Assembly: GCA_023667285.1 (NCBI GenBank)
Contig: JAMPAK010000001.1
Location: 380,317 to 444,316, forward strand
DNA length: 64,000 nt
Direction: 5' to 3'
From: Muribaculaceae bacterium
GTDB lineage: Bacteria > Bacteroidota > Bacteroidia > Bacteroidales > Muribaculaceae
Part shown: piece after piece, positions 33,858-42,480 of the stretch
Position numbering within the stretch: position 1 is the stretch's first letter
Layout of the letters: every line of letters begins with the position of its first letter
The notes under the pieces: generated by a model
Database searches by the model: none
What the model saw: the letters and a program-made list of their open reading frames with translations, nothing else
Told to the model about the DNA's origin: nothing
Program-made: the position numbers and the translations under genes

Positions 33858-34736
33858 TTATTGACGGCCTGAGGTTGCAGCCTCGGGGGCTATCTTGGCC
33901 ACCAGTCCCTGCAGCACCTTGCCGGGACCTACTTCGATGAACTCTGTTGCACCATCGGCCACCATGTTCTTGACACTCTGTGTCCAACGCACGGGGGCTG
34001 TGAGCTGAGCCACGAGGTTGGCCTTGATTTCAGAGGGATCGGTGTGGGGCTTGGCATCGACGTTCTGGTATACGGGCACAGAGGGTGTGTGGAACTCTGT
34101 CTTCTCGATGGCCTCTGCGAGCTCTGCGCGGGCAGGCTCCATGCAGGGTGAGTGGAAACCGCCACCAACCTTGAGTTTGAGGGCGCGCTTCGCACCGGCA
34201 GCCTTGAGCTGCTCGCATGCAGCGTCGATAGCCTCGACCTCGCCTGAGATGACGAGCTGTCCGGGACAGTTGTAGTTGGCGCAAACGACTGTGCCGTCAA
34301 TGCCGGCGCAAATCTCCTCAACCTTCTCATCTGGAAGGGCGAGGACAGCAGCCATTGTCGAGGGGTTCATCTCGCAAGCCTTCTGCATGGCCTGCGCACG
34401 GGCTGACACCAGGCGCACACCATCCTCAAAGCTGAGGGCTCCGGCTGCCACGAGAGCAGAAAACTCACCGAGCGAGTGGCCGGCCACCATCGAGGGGTCA
34501 AACTCATCGCCCATGGTCTTGGCGAGAATAACGGAGTGCAAGAATATGGCGGGCTGTGTCACCTTGGTCTGACGAAGGTCCTCGTCAGTACCCTCAAACA
34601 TGAGGTCTGTGATGCGGAAGCCGAGGATATCGTTTGCTTTCTCAAACATCTCCTTAGCCACGGGGTTATTGTCATACAGGTCCTTGCCCATACCAACAAA
34701 CTGGGCACCCTGTCCGGGGAATACAAATGCTTTCAT
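33858..34736 (-). CDS. fabD: Malonyl-CoA:ACP transacylase
   Basis: Loads malonyl groups onto acyl carrier protein for fatty-acid elongation. FVFPGQGAQFVGMG at the start, catalytic Ser88 in GHSLGE, and the histidine in GGGFHSP (about 197) are visible; the C-terminal EVGPGKVLQGL is normal. Start at ATG 34736 gives 292 residues; an upstream in-frame start at 34775 lies within the promoter. No other fab gene is nearby. Confidence 0.96.
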   Translation of the reverse strand: MKAFVFPGQGAQFVGMGKDLYDNNPVAKEMFEKANDILGFRITDLMFEGTDEDLRQTKVTQPAIFLHSVILAKTMGDEFDPSMVAGHSLGEFSALVAAGALSFEDGVRLVSARAQAMQKACEMNPSTMAAVLALPDEKVEEICAGIDGTVVCANYNCPGQLVISGEVEAIDAACEQLKAAGAKRALKLKVGGGFHSPCMEPARAELAEAIEKTEFHTPSVPVYQNVDAKPHTDPSEIKANLVAQLTAPVRWTQSVKNMVADGATEFIEVGPGKVLQGLVAKIAPEAATSGRQ

Positions 34737-34772
34737 ATCTGTGTGAATGATTAGTTTCGTGATTTTCGGCTG

Positions 34773-34780
34773 CAAAGGTA
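34773..34780 (-). promoter_or_regulatory. -7 box of fabD
   Basis: TACCTTTG on the minus strand; predicted start near 34769 with a leader of about 33 bases. It shows that fabD is transcribed separately from the fucose genes upstream. Confidence 0.6.
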
Positions 34781-34798
34781 AGAAATTTTTGCCAATTA

Positions 34799-36100
34799 TC
34801 AGTCATTCACACGCCTTATTCCGTAGAGAGTCACCACAATGAAGCAGATGAGGGGGAGGACAAACGAGAAATTCACGGCTGGGAACCCGGCCACAGAGCC
34901 ACAGTCGATGATGCGGGCCTGGAGAGGTGGAAGCACTGAGCCTCCCAGAATAGCCATGATCAGTCCGGCCGCGCCAAATTTGGCATCGTCGCCCAGGCCG
35001 TTGAGGGCTATGCCATAGATGGTGGGGAACATGAGCGACATGCAGGCTGAGACAGCCACCAGGCAGTACATGCCCACACGGCCATCGCTGAAGATGACTC
35101 CCAGGGTGAGAATGGCTCCGGCTATGGCGAGGATAGCGAGAAGACGCCCGGCATTGACAAATCGGAGCAGGTAGGTGCAGATGAAGCGGCTGCAGCAGAA
35201 GATAGCCATGGCCACAATATTGTAGCGCTGAGACAGCACCTCCGCACTCTTCTCGTCCATCCCCTCGAGCATGAAGACCCTTGTCCCATACTGGATGATG
35301 AAGGTCCAGCACATTATCTGTGCGCCGATATAGAAGAACTGGGCTATGACACCCTCGCGATAGCGGGGAATGGAGAATATGCGCTTGATGGAGTGGAAGA
35401 AGTGGACATCGTGGCTCTTGTCGCCATTGTGAGGCATGCGGGTCATGGCGATGACGGCAAAGATGACAAGCACCACCAATCCTATGAACATGTAAGGTTC
35501 GATGAGGACTCCGAGATCATAGTCTCTCACGGCCTCAAACTCAGCGTCAGAGAGTGAGGCGCGCCCGGCGCTGTCCATGGGGTTGAGTCGAGCCTGGATA
35601 AAAGTCATGGCCACCCACATTCCGGCCAACGATCCCACGGGATTGAACGACTGCGCCATGTTGAGGCGGCGTGTGGCCGTCTCCTCCGAGCCCATCGAGA
35701 GGATGTAAGGGTTGGCGCTCGTCTCCAGGAAGGAGAGTCCGCAGGTGAGAATGAAGTAGGCCAGCAGGAACGGATAGTAGGTGCCCGTCATCATGGCGGG
35801 ATAGAACAGGAACGCACCCAAGGCATAGAGGCCGAGGCCCAGAAGGATGCCAGCCTTGTAGGAGTAGCGGCGGATAAAGATGGCGGCCGGGAAGGCCATG
35901 GCGAAATAACCGCCATAGAAGGCCACCTGGACAAGACTCCCCTCCGTGACACTCATTCGGAATATCTTGGAGAAGGCCTTCACCATGGGGTTGGTGATGT
36001 CATTGGCAAATCCCCAGAGGGCGAAACAACTCGTGATGAGAATGAACGGAAGGAGATAGTTCACGCCATTGTAGCGGAACATTGACTGTGACTCTTTCAT
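34799..36100 (-). CDS. fucP: Major-facilitator fucose permease (FucP family)
   Basis: 433 residues with about twelve helices. LPFILITSCFALWGFANDITNPMVKAF is the FucP signature at helix 1, and ETSANPYILSMGSEETATRRLNMAQSFNPVGS is typical of fucose/hexose-proton symporters. It would import L-fucose with protons across the inner membrane. The start overlaps the mutarotase stop by ATGA, and fucI precedes the mutarotase, so function follows from context as well as sequence. Confidence 0.93.
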   Translation of the reverse strand: MKESQSMFRYNGVNYLLPFILITSCFALWGFANDITNPMVKAFSKIFRMSVTEGSLVQVAFYGGYFAMAFPAAIFIRRYSYKAGILLGLGLYALGAFLFYPAMMTGTYYPFLLAYFILTCGLSFLETSANPYILSMGSEETATRRLNMAQSFNPVGSLAGMWVAMTFIQARLNPMDSAGRASLSDAEFEAVRDYDLGVLIEPYMFIGLVVLVIFAVIAMTRMPHNGDKSHDVHFFHSIKRIFSIPRYREGVIAQFFYIGAQIMCWTFIIQYGTRVFMLEGMDEKSAEVLSQRYNIVAMAIFCCSRFICTYLLRFVNAGRLLAILAIAGAILTLGVIFSDGRVGMYCLVAVSACMSLMFPTIYGIALNGLGDDAKFGAAGLIMAILGGSVLPPLQARIIDCGSVAGFPAVNFSFVLPLICFIVVTLYGIRRVND

Positions 36101-36474
36101 GGTGTGTCCTCCAGTGTGTCTGCATCATAAAGGTAAAACATCCTCTCCATGGGCTGCCATTTGTCTGCCGACGAAGCTCCGGGACCTGACTGCTGGAAGA
36201 GGGACATATAATCTTCCCACTCCTGCTGACGTGGGAGAGTGGCAAGCCGCTCCATGGCGGCGTCAAGGTCGAGAGAGGCGGGAGCCTCGAGAATCATCAC
36301 CAACCGTGTGTCACGGATGTAGATATCCATCCCGAGGATCCCCACCTCACGGATGCCCGCGATGACCTCTGGCCATACATTGCCCCGGGCATGGCGCCGA
36401 CGATATTCGGCTATCAGGGCAGCATCGTCGCGCAGGTCAAGAGTGCGGACATAACGTGTGGTCTTTTCTTCCAT
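36097..36474 (-). CDS. L-rhamnose/L-fucose mutarotase (RhaM family)
   Basis: 125 residues starting at ATG 36474 (MEEKTTRYVRTLDLRDD). RRRHARGNVWPEVIAGIREVGI and LVMILEAP are diagnostic of the RhaM-type mutarotase, which interconverts anomers of 6-deoxysugars. Because it lies between fucI and fucP it probably acts on L-fucose here (inference). An earlier in-frame start would overlap fucI. Four bases separate it from the fucI stop. Confidence 0.88.
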   Translation of the reverse strand: MEEKTTRYVRTLDLRDDAALIAEYRRRHARGNVWPEVIAGIREVGILGMDIYIRDTRLVMILEAPASLDLDAAMERLATLPRQQEWEDYMSLFQQSGPGASSADKWQPMERMFYLYDADTLEDTP

Positions 36475-36478
36475 CGGC

Positions 36479-38257
36479 TCACTTGTATATGGGGCCGTAG
36501 GCAGCGCAGGCGCGATAGTCTGAGCCTTCCTTGTCCATTCCGAAAGCGTTCCAGGCAGCGGGGCGGAAGATGCCCTCGTCCTCGATGTTGTGCATGCACA
36601 CAGGGATGCGCAGGATTGAGGCGAGAGTGATGAGGTCGCGCCCGATATGGCCGTATGAGATGGCCCCATGGTTTGCGCCCCAGTTGTTCATCACTGAGTA
36701 GACATCCTTGAAAGCGTCACGGTCAGGGCAGAGACGGGGAACGAACCATGTGGTGGGCCATGTGGGGTCTGTGCGCATGTCGAGCACCTTGTTTATCTCA
36801 GGGTCGATCTCCACAGTCCATCCCTCAGCTATTTGGAGAACCGGTCCGAGACCCTTGACAAGGTTGAGCCTCATCATGGTGACAGGCATGCCGCCCTTAG
36901 TGAGGAAGTTGCTTGAGAAGCCCCCTCCGCGGAAATAGTCGCGGTCAGCTGGATACCATGTTGTGGCCTTGAGGCAAGCCTCCATGTCCTGTTCAGTCAT
37001 CTCCCATGAGGGCTTCATGCAAGGCTCACCCTTGGCATTGACGCTGGCGCCGGTGGCATCGAGAGTCGTGGCGCCTGAGTTGATGAGGTGGATGATGCCA
37101 CCTGAGGCACGTCCTGTGAGTTCCTTGCCGGTGACACGCTTCACGGCCTCAGGGCTCCAGTAGGTGCGCACGTCGGAGAACATTTGGCCACACCCGGTGA
37201 GGAGATGGCCGAAAAGCATCGCGACACCGTTGCAGGCATCGTTCTCAGTGGCCAGCACAAAAGCCTCGCGGATGCCGTTCCAGTCGAATGAAGTGTTCAT
37301 GAGAGCCTCGGTGTAGTCGCCGTTGGGCTTCCAGTCTGTCCACTGGCGCTGGCCCTGGAAACCGGCTGCGATAGCGTTGTGGCCGTTGGCTTCCTCCTTG
37401 AATCCCATCTCGAGCAGACGGGGATTTCCCTTCATGAGGTCGCGGACAATGAGAGTCATCTTCACGATGAACTCCCAGTCAGCATCCTTCTGCTCGCGGG
37501 TCTTCTTCTTCTCTGGGCGGTTCTTGAAGTCCTCACCCTCGTTGGGCTTGCAGTATTTCTCGGTCCAGGCCATAGCCCTGGCATACTCCTCATGGTCATA
37601 GATGCCCTCGTCCATGCGGCGGAGAATCTCGGTCTCGTCGACGCTCTCGTTGCGCATGCCCAGGTATTCCTGGAAGAAGTCAGGATTAACAATCGAGCCG
37701 GCAATGCCCATGCACATTGAGCCTATGGAAAGGTATGACTTGCCTCTCATGATAGCCACAGCCATAGCAGCGCGTGCGAACCGGAGAAGTTTCTCAGCTA
37801 CATCGGCAGGTATGGTGTTGTCATCGAGATCCTGGACATCGTGGCCATAGATGCCGAATGCGGGGAGGCCCTTCTGGGCGTGGGCGGCGAGGACTGCGGC
37901 CAGATAGACGGCTCCGGGGCGCTCAGTGCCGTTGAAACCCCACACGGCCTTTGGCCAGTGAGGATTCATGTCCATGGTCTCGGCGCCGTAGCACCAGCAG
38001 GAGGTGACGGTGATGGTGGCGCCTACTCCCTCGCGCTCGAACTTGGCTGCGCAGGCGGCTGTCTCGGGAACACGGCCAATAGTGCCGTCGGCTATGACAC
38101 ACTCGACGGGGGTGCCGTCAGGGTAGCGGAGGTTTGTGGAGATGAGGTCGGCCACGGCATGGGCCAGACACATTGTTTTTTCTTCGAGGCTCTCGCGCAC
38201 GCCACCCTGGCGCGCGTCGATGACAGGACGGATTCCAATCTTGGGATATTTGTTCAT
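36479..38257 (-). CDS. fucI: L-fucose isomerase
   Basis: Converts L-fucose to L-fuculose in the cytoplasm. 592 residues, normal for the family. The N-terminal [36 protein letters not shown], the metal-binding [13 protein letters not shown] segment and C-terminal [17 protein letters not shown] are diagnostic; metal ligands include Glu and Asp in the middle and His near the end. It is first in the minus-strand fuc group. Fuculokinase (fucK) and fuculose-phosphate aldolase (fucA) are not in the window; see findings. Confidence 0.95.
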   Translation of the reverse strand: MNKYPKIGIRPVIDARQGGVRESLEEKTMCLAHAVADLISTNLRYPDGTPVECVIADGTIGRVPETAACAAKFEREGVGATITVTSCWCYGAETMDMNPHWPKAVWGFNGTERPGAVYLAAVLAAHAQKGLPAFGIYGHDVQDLDDNTIPADVAEKLLRFARAAMAVAIMRGKSYLSIGSMCMGIAGSIVNPDFFQEYLGMRNESVDETEILRRMDEGIYDHEEYARAMAWTEKYCKPNEGEDFKNRPEKKKTREQKDADWEFIVKMTLIVRDLMKGNPRLLEMGFKEEANGHNAIAAGFQGQRQWTDWKPNGDYTEALMNTSFDWNGIREAFVLATENDACNGVAMLFGHLLTGCGQMFSDVRTYWSPEAVKRVTGKELTGRASGGIIHLINSGATTLDATGASVNAKGEPCMKPSWEMTEQDMEACLKATTWYPADRDYFRGGGFSSNFLTKGGMPVTMMRLNLVKGLGPVLQIAEGWTVEIDPEINKVLDMRTDPTWPTTWFVPRLCPDRDAFKDVYSVMNNWGANHGAISYGHIGRDLITLASILRIPVCMHNIEDEGIFRPAAWNAFGMDKEGSDYRACAAYGPIYK

Positions 38258-38290
38258 GGTAATTTAAGGTTGATTCGTGAATGATAATCG

Positions 38291-38298
38291 CAAAGTTA
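38291..38298 (-). promoter_or_regulatory. -7 box of the fucI operon
   Basis: TAACTTTG on the minus strand; predicted start near 38287, leader about 30 bases. No clear -33 element, which would suit an activator-dependent sugar operon. Confidence 0.6.
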
Positions 38299-38353
38299 AG
38301 AATTTTTTGTCTATTTTTAGAACCTAAAACGCCGGTTTGAGTGTAAAAATGGC

Positions 38354-38361
38354 TAACTTTG
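38354..38361 (+). promoter_or_regulatory. -7 box of the tatA operon
   Basis: TAACTTTG at 38354-38361; predicted start near 38365, about 31 bases before ATG 38396. A TTTG at 38336-38339 is too close (14 bases) to be a standard -33. Confidence 0.55.
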
Positions 38362-38395
38362 TGTCTGATATTACTCAAAGAGAACCAAAAACACC

Positions 38396-38590
38396 ATGAT
38401 ACCCTGCATATTCAACCTTGGCACAGGCGAGATAATAGTGATTCTCGTAGTTGTGCTTCTGTTATTTGGCGCTAAGCGCATCCCTGAGCTGGCTCGCTCG
38501 CTCGGTAAGGGGGTCAGTTCCTTTAAGGAGGGCCTGAACGATGCCAAAAATGAGATAGAACGGCCAATAGAAGCCGACAAAGAGAAATGA
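38396..38590 (+). CDS. tatA: Twin-arginine translocase subunit TatA
   Basis: 64 residues with the Tat topology: a short N-terminal membrane helix ([15 protein letters not shown], about 11-25) followed by the [17 protein letters not shown] hinge and amphipathic helix, then a charged tail. It forms the pore that exports folded proteins. The stop overlaps the tatC start (ATGA), so both subunits are made together. Confidence 0.94.
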   Translation: MIPCIFNLGTGEIIVILVVVLLLFGAKRIPELARSLGKGVSSFKEGLNDAKNEIERPIEADKEK

Positions 38591-39372
38591 ACCGGTCTAC
38601 CTTCTGGGACCATGCCGAGGCCCTGCGCGGAGTGTTGCTCCAGGCAGTTGCCGCTGTTGTCGTGCTCACAGGAGTGTGTTTCGCGGCGATGCCGCGGCTG
38701 TTCGACCGTGTCATCCTAGCTCCGTGCCATCCGGATTTTCCGCTCTACGGGGTGCTTGGAATAGGCATGGAGGAGGTGAACCTCATTAATATCCGGCTCG
38801 CGTCACAGTTTTTCGTCCATGTCTCCACGTCGGTGTGGCTGGGTGCGGCGCTGTCATTTCCAATCATCATATTCCTGCTGTGGGGATTCGTGTCACCGGG
38901 GCTTTATGACCATGAGAAGCGTGGAGCCGTCCCGGCCTTTACAGGTGGATGCCTGATGTTCTTCCTGGGGATGGCCACTGGCTATTTCCTGGTCTTTCCG
39001 CTGACGCTGCGCTTCCTGGCAGACTATCAGCTGAGCGCTCTCATCCCGAATCAGATATCACTCGACTCATATATAGACACCTTCATGATGACGGTGCTGG
39101 TGATGGGGATTGTCTTTGAGCTCCCCGTGGTGGCGTGGCTGCTGGGGAAGGCCGGGGTGTTGAGACGGGGTGTGTTCAGCCTGTACAGGCGCCATGCCAT
39201 TGTGGCGCTCCTCATCATCGCGGCGGTGGTGACTCCGTCGGGCGACCCTCTCACTCTCCTGGTGGTGTTCACTCCGGTCTATATCCTCTGGGAATTGTCG
39301 GCTCTGACTGTCCCACGTGAGTCCGGGCGCTGGATGATAAGTGAAAGAGACAATAGACAACAAAACAATTAA
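38587..39372 (+). CDS. tatC: Twin-arginine translocase subunit TatC
   Basis: 261 residues with six membrane helices. It starts with [11 protein letters not shown] (the TatC F.DH.EELR motif), has the [20 protein letters not shown] helix segment and [22 protein letters not shown] near the end. TatC recognises the twin-arginine signal. tatB is not seen, so this is a two-component TatA/TatC system as in many Bacteroidetes. Confidence 0.95.
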   Translation: MNRSTFWDHAEALRGVLLQAVAAVVVLTGVCFAAMPRLFDRVILAPCHPDFPLYGVLGIGMEEVNLINIRLASQFFVHVSTSVWLGAALSFPIIIFLLWGFVSPGLYDHEKRGAVPAFTGGCLMFFLGMATGYFLVFPLTLRFLADYQLSALIPNQISLDSYIDTFMMTVLVMGIVFELPVVAWLLGKAGVLRRGVFSLYRRHAIVALLIIAAVVTPSGDPLTLLVVFTPVYILWELSALTVPRESGRWMISERDNRQQNN

Positions 39373-39398
39373 ACGATAACCTCTACATAAATCCAACT

Positions 39399-40076
39399 GT
39401 GAGAATTGCTATAATCGTGGCGATGAGCAAAGAGCTCCGCCTAATACTCCCTCTCCTCGACAATCCCGTGGAAGAAACACGCGGAGCCACGACATTTCAC
39501 CGTGGCACTATAGGGAGCCACACCGTAATAGTGATGGAATGTGGCATAGGCAAGGTGAACGCTGCCATGGGCGCCACCCTGATGGCTGACCATTACAGCC
39601 CTGACCTGGTCATCAACACGGGTGTGGCAGCCGGCGCGGGGCCTGAGGTGGCCGTGATGGACACCGTGATTGCCACAGCGCTGGCCCATCATGACTTCTG
39701 GTGTATAGGCGAGGAATGGGGACGTGTCCCCGGCTCGCCACGCATGCTCCCGGCCGTGACGTTTGAGGAGGTCCTCGAGGGGCCTTCGGTGAAGAGGGGC
39801 ATGATTGTCTCCGGTGAACTTTTCATATCGAAGCGCGAGGAGGTCGACCTGATACGCTCGCGGTTTCCCGGAGTGCTTGCTGTCGACATGGAGAGCGCGG
39901 CCATCGCCCAGGTGTGCGAGCGGCTCTCCATCCCATATTTCTGCATGCGCGTCATCAGCGACTCACCCTGGTGCTCTCACGACAACTCACGCCAGTATGC
40001 CGACTTCTGGGAGGACGCCCCGCGCCACTCCTTCTCACTCGTGAGGAAACTCCTTGAATCCCTGCCTGAGAAATGA
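39399..40076 (+). CDS. mtnN: 5'-methylthioadenosine/S-adenosylhomocysteine nucleosidase
   Basis: Hydrolyses S-adenosylhomocysteine and methylthioadenosine to adenine and the thioribose. The gene starts at GTG 39399 (MRIAIIVAMSKEL). Glu12 (AMSKEL), VDMESAAIAQV (about Glu174) and the RVISDSPW aspartate form the active site. The luxS gene overlaps its stop by ATGA, so the product S-ribosylhomocysteine is passed to LuxS. The GTG start and lack of a promoter suggest it is read from the tat transcript or a weak internal site. Confidence 0.93.
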   Translation: MRIAIIVAMSKELRLILPLLDNPVEETRGATTFHRGTIGSHTVIVMECGIGKVNAAMGATLMADHYSPDLVINTGVAAGAGPEVAVMDTVIATALAHHDFWCIGEEWGRVPGSPRMLPAVTFEEVLEGPSVKRGMIVSGELFISKREEVDLIRSRFPGVLAVDMESAAIAQVCERLSIPYFCMRVISDSPWCSHDNSRQYADFWEDAPRHSFSLVRKLLESLPEK

Positions 40077-40558
40077 AGAAGATAGCAAGTTTCACCATCG
40101 ACCACAACCGGCTGCTGAGGGGGATATACGTCTCGCGCCGCGATGTCACCCCTGCGGGCGACACCCTCACCACCTTCGATATCCGCATGACAGAGCCTAA
40201 CCGGGAGCCGGCGCTGCCGCCTGAGGCTTTCCACGCCATGGAGCATCTCGTGGCCACTTATCTGCGCAATCACCCAGTGTGGGGGGACAGGATAGTCTAC
40301 TGGGGGCCCATGGGATGCTGTACGGGCAACTATCTCATCATCCAGGGCCAGGTGAAGAGCGAAGAGATACTTCCGCTCATCAAGGAGGCAATGGAGTTTG
40401 TGGCCGGATTTGATGGGGATGTCCCCGGAGCCACCCCGCGCGACTGCGGCAACTACTCGTTCATGGACCTAGCCGCGGCAAGGAATGCCGCCAGAAGATA
40501 TGCGGATGAGGTTCTCGCCCACCCTACTCCCGACAATCTCAACTATCCGCAGAACTGA
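40073..40558 (+). CDS. luxS: S-ribosylhomocysteine lyase
   Basis: Splits S-ribosylhomocysteine into homocysteine and DPD, the precursor of autoinducer-2. Iron ligands His54 and His58 and Glu57 lie in HAMEH; the catalytic cysteine is in GPMGCCTGNY (Cys82), and Cys125 in DCGNY is the third metal ligand. 161 residues is normal. It follows the nucleosidase gene by ATGA. Note that a second cysteine (Cys83) takes the place of the usual Arg/Gln after the catalytic Cys. Confidence 0.96.
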   Translation: MKKIASFTIDHNRLLRGIYVSRRDVTPAGDTLTTFDIRMTEPNREPALPPEAFHAMEHLVATYLRNHPVWGDRIVYWGPMGCCTGNYLIIQGQVKSEEILPLIKEAMEFVAGFDGDVPGATPRDCGNYSFMDLAAARNAARRYADEVLAHPTPDNLNYPQN

Positions 40559-40584
40559 GCCGTTAATCTCATAAAGACTCCACG

Positions 40585-41250
40585 ATGAAAGATCTCCGCG
40601 GCATAAAAGGCTCACACTATATAGCCTCGCTCATAGAGCAGGGTGAGCATGAGCGGCAGGATTTCAAGTTTGCCATCCCTGACTCGCGCAAGATAGCGCG
40701 GTCGCTCTCGGCGTTTGCCAACCACTCGGGGGGACGTCTCCTCATCGGGGTCAAGGACAACGGCGTGATAGCCGGTGTGCGCTCTGAGGAGGATGTCTAT
40801 ATGGTCGAGCAGGCTGCGGAGATGTTCTGCGTTCCGCCTCAGAAGGTTGATGTGACGCCGTTCAAGGTTGACGGGGGAGTCCTAGTGGTGAGAGTCGAGA
40901 TAGCCCCTGCGCTCAGGCGTCCGGTGTGTGTCCGCGAGCAAGGGGGTGAGCTCAAGGCATATTTCAGAGTAAAGGATGAGAATATCCTGGCGTCGTCACT
41001 GATGGTGAGGGCGTGGCAGAAGGCTTCTGACCCTGAAGGCACTCCCCTGCTCCAGCTCGACTCGACGGCCCGGACACTCCTCAGTCTCGCCTCGCGCCCG
41101 GAGGGGACAGACATCAATGAGGTGATGCTGAGGGGCCATCTGTCCACGGCCGCAGCCGAGGAGCTGGCCATAACTCTCCACGCCATGGGGCTGATAGATT
41201 TCAAATATATCTCCGGCCGGTTCAAACTAACAGCCTCCGATATTGGTTGA
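40585..41250 (+). CDS. AlbA_2/Schlafen-type ATP-binding domain protein
   Basis: 221 residues. The N-terminal domain (ERQDFKFAIPDSRKIARSLSAFANHSGGRLLIGVKDNG) is the AlbA_2 (PF04326) fold, often called a divergent AAA_4 or Schlafen-like domain. The C-terminal 80 residues look like a winged helix (TDINEVMLRGHLSTAAAEELAITLHAMGLI). Such proteins may bind nucleic acid or regulate; roles in defence have been suggested for related domains. It is 26 bases after luxS and 31 bases before the zeta-like gene. Confidence 0.82.
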   Translation: MKDLRGIKGSHYIASLIEQGEHERQDFKFAIPDSRKIARSLSAFANHSGGRLLIGVKDNGVIAGVRSEEDVYMVEQAAEMFCVPPQKVDVTPFKVDGGVLVVRVEIAPALRRPVCVREQGGELKAYFRVKDENILASSLMVRAWQKASDPEGTPLLQLDSTARTLLSLASRPEGTDINEVMLRGHLSTAAAEELAITLHAMGLIDFKYISGRFKLTASDIG

Positions 41251-41281
41251 TATTATATAACACCATTAATGTCCAACCAAG

Positions 41282-41845
41282 ATGACCCCAAAACTCTACA
41301 TAATAGCGGGCTGCAACGGAGCCGGAAAGACCACCGCTTCGTTCACTGTGCTCCCTGAGGCTCTCGACTGCCGCGAATTTGTCAATGCTGACGAGATTGC
41401 CAAGGGGCTCTCGCCTTTCTGCCCTGAGGAGATGGCCATCGTGGCCGGACGTCTGATGCTCATGCGCATACAGAAACTGATATCCATGCGCCAGACGTTT
41501 GCCATCGAGACCACTCTCGCCACCCGCTCTTATCGCAACACAGTGCGCCGCGCACATGCTGCAGGCTATGAGGTCGTCCTGCTCTATTTCTGGCTCCCCT
41601 CGCCTGAACTTGCCATCTCGCGTGTGGCCCAGCGAGTCCGCAACGGGGGCCACAACATTCCTGACGACACTGTGCGTCAGCGTTACTACCGCGGTCTCCA
41701 CAATTTCTTTGAGATTTTCATGCCCATCGTAGACTATTGGACCATCTACGACAACTCACGCTATCCTGTGGAGATTGCAAACTCCGACAAAGTATCACAA
41801 CCTAAAGTCTTCCGCCATATAGCCAGTCATGTCACCCAAGGATAA
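41282..41845 (+). CDS. Zeta-toxin-like P-loop kinase
   Basis: 187 residues. Walker A is GCNGAGKTT (residues 10-18), then FVNADEIAKGL (a zeta hallmark Asp/Glu segment), AIETTLATRSY, and a C-terminal basic region with RVAQRVRNGGHNIPDDTVRQRYYRGL, the lid of zeta/PezT and related kinases. Zeta enzymes phosphorylate UDP-N-acetylglucosamine and poison cell-wall synthesis; single-gene relatives in Bacteroidetes are untested. A 62-residue gene overlaps its 3' end by 17 bases. Confidence 0.88.
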   Translation: MTPKLYIIAGCNGAGKTTASFTVLPEALDCREFVNADEIAKGLSPFCPEEMAIVAGRLMLMRIQKLISMRQTFAIETTLATRSYRNTVRRAHAAGYEVVLLYFWLPSPELAISRVAQRVRNGGHNIPDDTVRQRYYRGLHNFFEIFMPIVDYWTIYDNSRYPVEIANSDKVSQPKVFRHIASHVTQG

Positions 41846-42017
41846 ACAGACCCTCCGCTCGCGTCTCGGCAAGAGCCTGCTCCACGCCCACGAGAAGATG
41901 TTGCGGGACAAAGCCCTGCACGGCGACACAGTAATCTACTGTGACCGCCAGGGGGACCCCATCATAGTGCCTGCCACGCAGGCTCTCGAGGATTTCCAAG
42001 CACGCTATCCGGCCTGA
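41829..42017 (+). CDS. Small partner of the zeta-like kinase (62 residues)
   Basis: The product starts MSPKDKQTLRSRLGKSLLHAH and has a hydrophobic C-terminal half with DTVIYCDRQGDPIIVPATQAL. It overlaps the kinase gene by 17 bases in another frame, so both are made from one message. The position suggests an antitoxin or cofactor, but I recognise no antitoxin domain and the gene order (enzyme first) is opposite to the classic epsilon-zeta operons. Helical N-terminus, short strand-like middle. Confidence 0.72.
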   Translation: MSPKDKQTLRSRLGKSLLHAHEKMLRDKALHGDTVIYCDRQGDPIIVPATQALEDFQARYPA

Positions 42018-42035
42018 GGGGCGACAGAACATACA

Positions 42036-42083
42036 GAAAAAAAGAAGGAGAGAATGTGTCTCGTCTGAAACTACATTCTCCCC
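42036..42083 (-). terminator. Terminator of the rubredoxin gene
   Basis: Minus-strand stem of 11 bases with one wobble (42083-42073 with 42056-42046), 16-base loop, then seven T bases (42042-42036). It lies 11 bases after the rubredoxin stop. Confidence 0.75.
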
Positions 42084-42093
42084 ATGGTTTCTG

Positions 42094-42255
42094 TCAATCG
42101 ATTTTTGAGAATTGGTCCTTGCCTACGCCACAGATGGGACAAACCCAGTCGTCAGGGATATCCTCAAATTTTGTACCGGGCTTTATGCCGCTGTCGGGGT
42201 CGCCTTTGGCGGGGTCATATATCCACCCGCAAACGTCACATACGTACTTATCCAT
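42094..42255 (-). CDS. Rubredoxin
   Basis: 53 residues starting at ATG 42255. The four iron cysteines are Cys6, Cys9, Cys39 and Cys42 ([12 protein letters not shown] and WVCPICGVG), with [20 protein letters not shown] between, the classical rubredoxin layout. It carries single electrons in the cytoplasm of anaerobes, often to rubrerythrin or superoxide reductase, neither of which is in the window. The gene has its own terminator, stands between the zeta pair and metK, and is divergent from metK. Confidence 0.93.
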   Translation of the reverse strand: MDKYVCDVCGWIYDPAKGDPDSGIKPGTKFEDIPDDWVCPICGVGKDQFSKID

Positions 42256-42381
42256 AATTCATGAGGGTTTTAGATAGTTGAATCTTTACACTAACTAACC
42301 ATTTTCTCCTCAAGATGGTTCAGAGGAGAGTGTGAAATGGGAGTTCAACGAGACTCGACGTATGTGGGTTTTTGATGTAGG

Positions 42382-42413
42382 TTTGGTATTTTCGGGTAAA
42401 AGGTGTAACTTTG
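42382..42413 (+). promoter_or_regulatory. Promoter of metK
   Basis: TTTG at 42382-42385, exactly 20 bases, TAACTTTG at 42406-42413. Predicted start near 42417, just before the riboswitch. Confidence 0.75.
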
Positions 42414-42432
42414 CATGGATTTTTCGAACAAT

Positions 42433-42480
42433 AGTGGACAAATTTGGCTGCTTGCAACCACTTCAAAAAATGCTAAAAAT
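42433..42480 (+). promoter_or_regulatory. SAM-II-like riboswitch (H-type pseudoknot) over the metK start
   Basis: P1 is AGTGG (42433-42437) with CCACT (42458-42462). The L1 loop (42438-42457) contains TTTGGC (42443-42448), which pairs with GCTAAA (42472-42477) to form P2, giving an H-type pseudoknot. This matches the SAM-II layout including the conserved GCUAAA and adenine-rich L2. The 3' strand covers the end of ATG 42470-42472 and abuts ATG 42479, so SAM binding would block translation of metK. A search with the SAM-II (SAM_alpha) covariance model would decide. Confidence 0.75.

Noticed and set aside
36475-36669. Extended N-terminus of the mutarotase
   Set aside because: It lies inside fucI and is not part of the RhaM family; ATG 36474 gives the usual length.
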